Assembly: GCA_000310025.1 (NCBI GenBank)
Contig: FN649755.1
Coordinates: 3,345,616-3,409,615, forward strand
DNA: 64,000 bases
Direction of reading: 5' to 3'
From: Ectocarpus siliculosus
Lineage: Eukaryota > Sar > Phaeophyceae > Ectocarpales > Ectocarpaceae
Of the stretch, positions 56,641 to 64,000 are shown piece by piece. The position numbers were made by a program, and so were the translations under genes. The notes beneath the pieces are model-generated. The model was given only the letters and a program-made list of their open reading frames with translations, ran no database searches and had not been told where the DNA came from. Position 1 is the first letter of the stretch; each line of letters opens with the position of its first letter.

Positions 56641-56699
56641 GTGAGTGACAACAGACTGCTGTGACCCACAGTACAACAGACTGCTGTGACCTACACGTA

Positions 56700-58080
56700 G
56701 CGTTCGACGGGTTCCACGGCTACTCGAAGAGTTCCACGCGGCAACGCAAGCAGCGCAGGATACTCTAGTGAACTGCTGTAGGTTAACGACACTTGTACTG
56801 ATGTATGCTTTTGTACTACTGCCGTGTACGATGTTGCATTTCCTCCCATATTGTCGTGATGTGGTCCGATTTGGAAATTTCCGTTTCGGAAGGGAGACCC
56901 TTGGAAATCACCGTTCCATCTTGCGGACACCGAAGGATAGCAAGCGGGCTCACGATATGTAGTGGGCGCAACTCCGCCCTTCTTAGCTGCGCGAGTGTTG
57001 GAGGATTTCTTTAGTGCTACTGGGTCACCTCTCTATCTCTTGTCTTGGACCGTCGGGATAAGGATGTGGTTGTCCGGCGAGCCGGTGAAAACTCGGCATG
57101 CGAAGCTGGCGTGATTCGATTGTACCTGGTGGCCCTGTGTTCTTGAACAGAGGACAACCATCCATGAACACTTGCTTGATTCCAAAGCCCATCCAAGCTA
57201 CCAGCTGATGCGCACCTGCCACACACCGGGACAACAAGGAGGTTTGTTTCAATGTGTGCGCTGGCTGGGCGTTGTAGAGTGAATATATCGTAGTTCCGAA
57301 AGGCCAGGTCCCGCTAAACGAAGGAATATTTGTCGCAGCCAGCATGTCGATGAATACAGGCAGGCGTGGCTGCGACAACACTGCTGCATGATCGCTGCTG
57401 TGCTCGGCGTTCGTGCCTACCGTTGTGGGTGGTTGTCGAGCACGACTTTAACATTGTGCAAAGATTCCTTCAACCGGGGATTGTGCAAAGATTCATTCAT
57501 TCGACTGCATCAAATAACAGAGAACACCTCCCTCTCCATCTGGATTTCCCCACGACAAGATGGAAAAAATGGTCGTGCCGGCGCCCGAAAAAAAAAAAAA
57601 ACGACACCTACTGTACGTACCCATTTTCTTATTTGGGAGGTTTCCGGGGGGGGGAAGGGGGGTAATGGAAGTCTAATTCCTATATACAGCAAAGGGGGCC
57701 CGCGGTGGTAACCCATTTTTCTTGGGGGTACTCTATGCGCGAGCTAGGATCCTCTCTTGCAAACCCGGGACCCATGGTCACATAAAATCGGTACGTTTCA
57801 CATCAAGAGCACACGTAATCCACTCAAAGTATGCGAATAACGTCGTCACTATGTTGCCAAACACGATATGTTCCGCATATGCAGCTTGCGTAAAGTCGCC
57901 TCTAAGCCCCATGAGAGGCAAAAAGCCGAAAACGTTTTTCGGCCCGCCTGCAGGAGTACACCAGTTCAGGGCGTGCGCATGTGCGTGCGTGGAATTTTTT
58001 CCTTCGGCCATGTAACAGAGTGCCTTGCTTTGGGTGACGGCAACAACAACAACAACAATTACGTGCACCCCTTGTCGTAG
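56700..58080. other. No gene assigned
   Basis: A minus-strand frame at 57025-57381 (WMGFGIKQVFMDGCPLFKN) is plausible as an exon but unrecognised. An A-run lies at 57589-57601. A CAA microsatellite lies at 58040-58057, without the 57-bp repeat body. Confidence 0.3.
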
Positions 58081-58198
58081 AAAATTTAGCACTGGTGAAG
58101 TTTCCCGACAGCAGCACAACGCATACTGGCCTCACGACGCTACTCGGCCTTATGAACTGCCTGCCAAGGGTACTGGAAAATGAAACCTCCCTCGGCAT

Positions 58199-59651
58199 TC
58201 AGTTGTCTGCTCCATCTCCGACTTCTCCGCTCGGATTCTTCAGGAGAAAACAGGCCGCTCTGCGTTCTTCCACAGAGACGTCATCGCCACGGGCGGGTAC
58301 TCTGTTCGCTACAATCCACGAGGCTACGCATTCCAGTCGGCTTCTCTTGGCAGCCGTGCAACCAAGCTCCGTCTGCGCCCTTCTTACCGCCGGAAGCAAC
58401 GACGACTCCTCTCCCCATGAAAGCCAAATCGTGTTAAAATACTCCAACACATGTACGTGACCCCCAACGGCGGCCCAGTAGCCTGCTTCGCTGTTGCAAC
58501 CGCCGCCGTTCTCCCGGCCCCACTTGATAACATCCACGTGCCCCCCCTGGGCTCCCAAAGTACACACCCTCGTCAGGTCTGCACTGCAGCCGCTAGCAAA
58601 AGCCCACCGCAGAAGGTGGAGGTGCCCGTGCCTGGCGGCATTCGAGCACACTGCGTCGGACGCCCGGCATCCGTTCTGAATCGCGTACTGCAGGGCATCG
58701 AGGTGGCCCCCTTTCGAAGCACTCGAAGGCGTGCCCGAGTCCCACTGGCACCCCTCCTGATGCAGCCAACGGAGCACCGCGAGCTGCCCCCCGCCGGCAG
58801 CTGCCGAACAAGCGCGGGCGTCCCATCCGCCACAACCGTTCTCCTTCGCGAACCTCAGGATGTCTAGGTGTCCGCCCTTGGCGCCGCATGCCATCGTCAT
58901 TCGATCCCACGGACACTCGTTCGCCCGGCACCACTTCAACGCGCCCAGATGCCCGCCGAATGCCGCGCCAGCGCAGGTCGCCTCGGTGAGCACGCAACCA
59001 TTCTCTTTCAGCCACTCGAGGACCGCAATATTGCCGCCCTCGGCTGCTGCGGCGGACAGTGACCTAGTCCAGGGACATCCCTGCTCCGTCGCCCACCTGA
59101 GAAGATCTAGGTTTCCGGCCCGCGCCGTGGTTAAGCACCAATCGACGCCATCCCGAGCGAGGCCACACGCGAAGCTGTACACATACAACGCCCGAAGAAA
59201 ACCATGGACAGGTGAACACAGATTCTGACATAGATTTTAGGTGAAGGTCACCACCCCAACCACTAGGCCGCATTCCTTATCACGTTCTCTCGTAAATTTT
59301 TCTGTCTCGCTTTCTCCGTTGCTAAATCGAAGTTCGTTCTGTGCCCGTTTTCGGCAGTTGGCCTTTCACCACGGAAGGCTTTCCACGGCCAGCCGCATCG
59401 GTACGGATATTGCGAGGTAATACGGAGCACAGACCGAAACGGTTTTTGTGCGAAGACAACAACAACAACAACAACTGCGGGCGATACCTGTACTGAAGCT
59501 GAAAGGGCGTGGTGTGAGGCGTGACCCAACTTGTCACCGTCGCTCGCTCCCCCCACGCGTCCCTCCAGCTCCTCGAGACTGCCGCAAAGAACAGGAACTG
59601 CTTGTCCAGCACGAATTGCGCCAAGCCGTGAACGATATCCATGTTGGTCAT
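58199..59651 (-). CDS. Ankyrin-repeat protein, two exons
   Basis: Exon 1 is 59651-59488 and exon 2 is 59174-58199, giving 379 residues. The intron 59487-59175 starts GTATCG, ends TGTACAG, and rejoins QLQY to SFACGLARDG through a split serine codon. The head has MDIVHGLAQFV and QFLFFAAVSRSWRDAWG, a short F-box-like N-terminus. It is followed by about nine 26-27-residue ankyrin-type repeats (GNLDLLRWATEQGCPW, GHLGALKWCRANECPW, GHLDALQYAIQNGC and so on) and a basic C-terminus. Such proteins are abundant in stramenopiles and viewed as protein-interaction scaffolds. The start could lie further upstream (SAKRVRTENVA is in frame). No stops or shifts, so it is probably functional. Confidence 0.85.
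59401..59475 (+). repeat. About 57-bp repeat with (AAC)n tail, copy 3, inside ankyrin intron
   Basis: GTACGGATATTGCGAGGTA, then GACCGAAACGGTTTTTGTG, CGAAGAC and (AAC)n. Diverged from copies 1 and 2. It sits in the only intron of the ankyrin gene, in the opposite orientation to transcription. Confidence 0.65.
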
Positions 59652-59759
59652 GGCGACATTCTCCGTCCGAACGCGTTTCGCGCTCCCTCCGATCGTGCCT
59701 GTGTTCTGCACGTGCAAAACAAGGTACCGATATAGTGGCAGGGGGGAACGGCCTGGTTC

Positions 59760-62400
59760 TTGCGGACTTTGCGTGTACACAGCGAGGGTGACCAGGCCGT
59801 TCAAATACATCCCATTTTGAGGTGATAGATTCGTGGAGGGGAGCCATCTTCCCATGCGTATCCGTTCTTGCACGCATTCGAGGTTCGTGATTCCCACTTC
59901 GGAAGGCAGTCGGGAAATGCCAATGCGAACGACGGGCGAACAAGCCGCAACGAACAGAAGGCGACATGACACGAATACCAGCGGCTGCTAAAACACCATC
60001 CATTGGGTCAACTACTGTGTTCTCGGCGGTTCCGGGTTTTCGGACGCAAGAGGGGAGCCGTCGCAGCGGTGCTTAGGTAGCCCTCCCAAAGGCCTTCTCG
60101 CTCATCAAACAACCGTTACAATAGATATGCCTCTAGGCAGTGTGTACTACCTCCAAGGAGCTGAAAACGAAGCCCGATTGTATCGTAGGTATTGCAGGGA
60201 ATGCCTTCATACCCGGCAAGCAAGCTTTCAAGAACAAAAAAATGAAACCAAGTACCCTATGATGTAGCCCTGTGGGACCCAGCATTCTTTTCAGCACCTC
60301 GGGGGGGTGTGATACATATTCGAGCGATTGAGGATATGGTCCATGCACACATGCGAGCTCCCCTGCGCGTGTTTCAAAAGGATAGCCTGAGCGCCGGTAA
60401 GACTACACCAGTCGCTAGATATCAACCAATTTTCCAATTTTGGAGAATGGAGGCAACTCCAAGGAGAACGCACATTTTTCAGTTACTGCCATCTTGTTGG
60501 TGGAATTCAATTGACTCCTGTGAATTTGTGTGAATGATTCAGCGCTCGGGCCGAGGTTTGAGGTTTCTGACAACCCGAGCGAAAGTTGGTGATGGGGCAA
60601 CGCTTTTCGAGCAACGGCTAGATGCAGATAGCTAGCGCACAGATTTGTAACTGAGAGGCGAGAATGAGCCTACTACTGTAGTCTAGGGTAAGCTCAGTCG
60701 GTAGGTAGGCTTTGGTTCTTGGGGCATAAATCGCTGCTTCTCGCGCTTCCTTCTCAGGGGCACGCAGGAGGCTCGTCGATACGCTGTATAATATATGGCC
60801 CATGCCCAGAACTCTCCAGACATCCGTGGCACGTGTGCCCGACGCCTGAAGTCGAAAACTCGCGGGCACCTCTTCTATATCCCGGGGAAGTGTTCCGTGA
60901 AGAGAACGCCCGACGAACCAATACTGAAACCCACCGAAGACAAGACAACGATAACAAGCCAGCTAAGGAAGCCGACCTCATGATGTTCGTGAGGGTGATT
61001 ATGCCATCCTTACGAAGGCTACTGCTGTAGTTATTCAGGTACGATGGTTTGTGCCCTGGAGTCAAAGTGACCGTAGATCTTCGGGATATCTTCTGATGTG
61101 CCCGGTATTCTGTATCTTTGGCATGTTACGTAATGTTCCGAGTTCTGAGTTCCTTGCCACTGGAGTGTGGAGCGGGTGTTTGCCACCTGATGCTCACCCT
61201 CCTTCTTTCTCTTTTCGACAACGGCAACCTAATCAATAAATTAACCATCTCAACATCTTTTCACGCCTATCTACTGGGCCAGCCTTGCCCATCCAGCAGC
61301 ACTAGGCTTGGGACATTCAACATATGACCCTCCATAACTTACTCATCTTGTCTTCTTCGCAGTTTGTTTGGGCCGTCGCCTCTGCGTGGTGGATCGGGTT
61401 GAAGAGCAGTCAGTGTTTGTAGCTTACCCATCCCGAAAAAAATGCCTCTTTGAACGAGGGTTGGTTACGCTTTGATACTAACTCTCTAGGTCTAACCGAT
61501 GTTGAACGTAGCAAGGCTAGGTTCCTCACGCGAGCAAGGCTAGGTTGCTCACGCCAACCAACCGTAACCCGAACCCTCACCCTCACCCACACCCACGGCC
61601 AACGCACGGCCTAGCGGCTGCGAACTGGGCGAGCACGCGGCCCAACCACGTCCTCAGGATCTACAACAGTAGCACTATCAATGTGAACACTGCTGCTTTG
61701 AAACCCACGAAGCACTGCTCCACCACTGTACACACAGTGTAGTCTAGACATTTTTTTCCTACAAAATATCATACTTGTCTCGTGCCATCACAAAGTCCAG
61801 ACAACACTATTCCTCGTCTGCACCTTTCGCAGCGGGCACAGCGATACACGGTCAAAGAACGCCTGGGTATCATATAGCGATACACGATCAACTGTGCCCG
61901 GAACGTCGTGGCATGCATGCTATTAAGGAATAATAAATACACACACAGAAAGACTACCCATTCGAGATATACCCACAGTCGAACGGGATGTAGTGGAGTC
62001 TTTTCAGTGAGTGGAGGAAAACCGGCTGGGTACTGGACTTATTTCGAGTCTTTTTAAGTCTATACACTGATGATGTATACCAGTGATGCCAGCTGGTGCT
62101 AAGTACAAAAACATCTGTATAGGTAACTTGCATTTTACAATAGATCCCCTGTAGTTCTCTACTGGGTCAACGACAAAATATCGGGAGAATTCCTCCGTTG
62201 TGTCGTGTTTTGTAAAATGTAACCTTCACAGGGGACACGGCGCAGTGTCTATTGACAGCTTGCTGATTTGTTAAATATTAGGAATAATATTGTAAAAATC
62301 ATGAAAGATGGAACGAAGTCTACAGCAGTACATCACTCGTTTTTCAAATCTACAGTTTTTTTTATTTTTCTTAATATGACACAACTTTTTAATTTCACGG
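59760..62400. other. Stretch without a recognisable gene
   Basis: A short tandem pair AGCAAGGCTAGGTT.CTCACG lies at 61506-61554, a C/A-rich ACCCTCACCC stretch at 61563-61600 and a duplicated AGCGATACACG.TCAA at 61837-61890. Frames are all under 105 codons. Confidence 0.35.
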
Positions 62401-62404
62401 ACAG

Positions 62405-63635
62405 TACAGAACGCGCCACCACTTAAGAACTTAGCAGTTAAGAACTTGAGCCTCAAACAATCCAAAATCTAAGAACTTGGCCATAAGAATATACGCTCAG
62501 TTCCGACGTTGTAGTAAGAACAAGAACCCGCCCGGTGTACCAATGCGCATACAGACAAGAACGGAGCCCAAAACGCGGCGGCTGCAAGATAAGAACTCAG
62601 GAGGCTGGGGGTGACCCAAACAGCAGTTAGTTTCTGATTCGAGGCGGGGGGGGGGGGAGAGAGAGGACCTCGTGATGAATTCTTGAACGCGCAGAGGGGG
62701 AGAGCGTACTCTCTCTCATGTTTCGCATGCCTTAGCGGTAGGACAATTGACCAACGTCTTCGAGAGGACGCATCCATGTTCCAACAGGATATGCCAATCG
62801 TTCCTTCCCACTTCGAAGTACTTTGTCAAACGTGGCCAAAACATGTTCTCCCTCGCCGATCTACCCTAAATCGATATCACTTCCCGCCTTTTCAACCCAC
62901 TTCCTATGCCCCAGTACAGCTACCACCGTCTTCTCCTGGCTATTACATGCCTCAAACACCTCCCTGTACCTTTTCTTCTACATGTCCAACTCAGTCATGT
63001 ACATTTCTCTGTCCTTGTCGCCCAACACGGACGTTTCGCAACGACATGAACCCGGTCTTCGCTCTCGGAGTCGCATTCACATTGAACTCGTCTTCATCGT
63101 CTACCTTCCTGAATCTTCGTCAACGTTCTCGAAGGCCGTTTTCCCCACTCCAAAGTTTGACCTTCGACTTTCTCTCTCGCCAAAGCAACAACAGATATCT
63201 TCTCCTTGAACCCCTCTAGACCTCCCCTCTCCAGTGTATCACCTTTGTCAAGTTGGACCCCCTTCCATGCGTCATCTACAACATTAACTCACTCCGTAGG
63301 TTGGTACACCAATTCTTCTTGTTTGTCCACTTCGCCTCCTAAGCCTTTCTCGGCAACCTCTCCTCTCCCATACCGTACATGCGGCACTGCCACCTAGGGG
63401 GCGATTTTATGGCTACATTGTACTCTTGCAGCAGTAGTGTCTCGTGATGAAATCCACGCAGAAAGACCTGTCTGTGTCCTCTGCATACGGTAATCGGTAT
63501 AGAAATAAGAACAAGAACCTCGTTTACCATAGGTGGATACCTGCTCCAAATAAGAACTTGGAAAATAAGAACATGTGCTCGGTTGGAGGCCAATAAGCGT
63601 CGAGCCTCAAGCTAGCGGTTCTTAACCCCTTTAGG
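62405..63635. mobile_element. TAAGAAC-rich element related to the 4.9-kb MITE
   Basis: The left end has GCGCCACCACTTAAGAAC, close to the MITE terminal GCGCCCGCACTTAAGAAC, then TTGAGCCTCAAACAATCC and AAAATCTAAGAACTTGGCC, which resemble the MITE interior in inverted sense. At least eight TAAGAAC/GTTCTTA motifs cluster near both ends (62420-62600 and 63505-63625). The middle contains a decayed minus-strand reading frame, so it may be a longer relative of the MITE. Exact ends and target duplication were not fixed. Confidence 0.45.
62720..63360 (-). pseudogene. Decayed minus-strand reading frame, unknown protein
   Basis: Conceptual minus-strand segments read EVAEKGLGGEVDKQEELVYQ, stop, then VNVVDDAWKGVQLDKGDTLE, EKISVVALAREKVEGQTLE. 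After small shifts come FGVGKTAFENVDEDSGK and VDDEDEFNVNATPRAKTGFM, then DKDREMYMTELDM, stop, KKRYREVFEACNSQEKTVVA and VLGHRKWVEKAGSDID. Charged residues dominate and stops are few across 210 codons, unlike the opposite strand, whose Ser/Pro-rich frames are antisense shadows. At least three stops and two frameshifts. Family not recognised. Its position inside a TAAGAAC-rich element suggests a transposon-encoded protein. Confidence 0.45.
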
Positions 63636-63639
63636 GCTG

Positions 63640-64000
63640 GATCGCCTTTTGGGGACACTTTTTGTCCCTATCTTCTTCACCTGCTTTACCTCGCGAAGAT
63701 TGGCATTATTGTCTCCTCCTTTGCACTACTCGACCAGGGGGGTGCCAGGGTACACAGGGACGACTCTAGTCTAGTATGGATGCTTTGTAGAGTGGAGGAG
63801 TATGAGGGTAATGAACAGGTCGAATCGCGGGGCGATTACGCCACCGGTTCAACAGCGAAGTTGCGCCGCGTCTGTTAACCCTTGGGTGGAAAGCGCTACT
63901 AGGGGCAAGCGCGGAAGAAGTACCTAGACCACCGTTGATGGGAGGCACCAAGCAACCTAGGGCTTGAGTTAGAAGGTCTCGCTTTCCCTCTAGAGAAATA
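63640..64000. other. Window end, no gene seen
   Basis: No recognisable frame. CTAGTCTAG and CTCTAG motifs only. Confidence 0.4.

Noticed and set aside
61563-61600. Telomere-like ACCCTCACCC repeat
   Set aside because: Only a few irregular units, not a regular telomeric hexamer or heptamer, and internal.
62683-63219. 178-codon plus-strand open frame
   Set aside because: Ser/Pro/Thr-rich antisense of a decayed minus-strand coding sequence, with a second equally open plus frame over the same bases.

Overview
The window reads as nuclear DNA of a eukaryote. It has GT-AG introns, LTR and non-LTR retrotransposons, DNA transposons, microsatellites and almost no dense coding. There are no operons, Shine-Dalgarno sites or bacterial gene packing. 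Three things point to a stramenopile, most likely a brown alga of the Ectocarpus type. One is the many-repeat ankyrin protein family with 'GHL..L.W...NGCPW' units and a 'FLFFAAVSRSWRDAWG' head. The others are a GDPH/von Willebrand-D-like secreted protein and a single-LRR exon fragment. This placement is inference and no search was run.

Layout. 0-9.7 kb: gene-poor, with a 565-bp foldback repeat, a three-unit repeat, a MITE with TA target duplications, and a short fragment of a peptide module (PGGV/YGRL) whose second copy lies at 10.8 kb on the other strand. 9.7-14.4 kb: a decayed but partly spliceable KDZ-type (Kyakuja/Dileera/Zisupton) DNA transposase gene with CxC5-like and CxC6-like cysteine clusters and YD / FH..NH / NTS..E core motifs. 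17.6-19.5 kb: duplicated intergenic segments. 19.7-22.5 kb: a broken APE-type LINE (end of endonuclease, RT with YADD, C-terminal region). 23.3-34.5 kb: a Ty1/copia element (310-bp LTRs, 5-bp target duplication AGCAT) split by a nested Ty3/gypsy chromovirus-like element (325-bp LTRs, 4-bp target duplication TTCA, gag-PR-RT-RH-IN-chromodomain, minus strand). Its 3' untranslated region carries five tandem covarying hairpins. 34.8 kb: an LRR exon remnant. 36.6-38.1 kb: a disrupted multi-pass gene resembling XK-related proteins. 38.7-45.7 kb: nested inverted-repeat elements, including a hAT-like element with perfect 16-bp CAGTG... termini, then a 554-bp tandem duplication. 46.9 kb: a degenerate tRNA-like sequence with Pol III boxes. 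48-54.5 kb: tandem intergenic repeats, a CCCATGGG palindrome cluster and two cysteine-rich small ORFs. 54.5-55.6 kb: the vWD-like gene. 58.2-59.65 kb: a two-exon ankyrin gene on the minus strand. 62.4-63.6 kb: a TAAGAAC-rich element related to the 4.9-kb MITE, containing an eroded minus-strand reading frame.

The host genes most likely to be functional are the ankyrin gene and the vWD-like gene, with the secreted cysteine-rich ORF as a weaker candidate. Most of the rest is mobile DNA and its debris. Several elements with nearly identical LTRs carry many frameshifts, some at homopolymers, so some apparent breaks may be sequencing errors.
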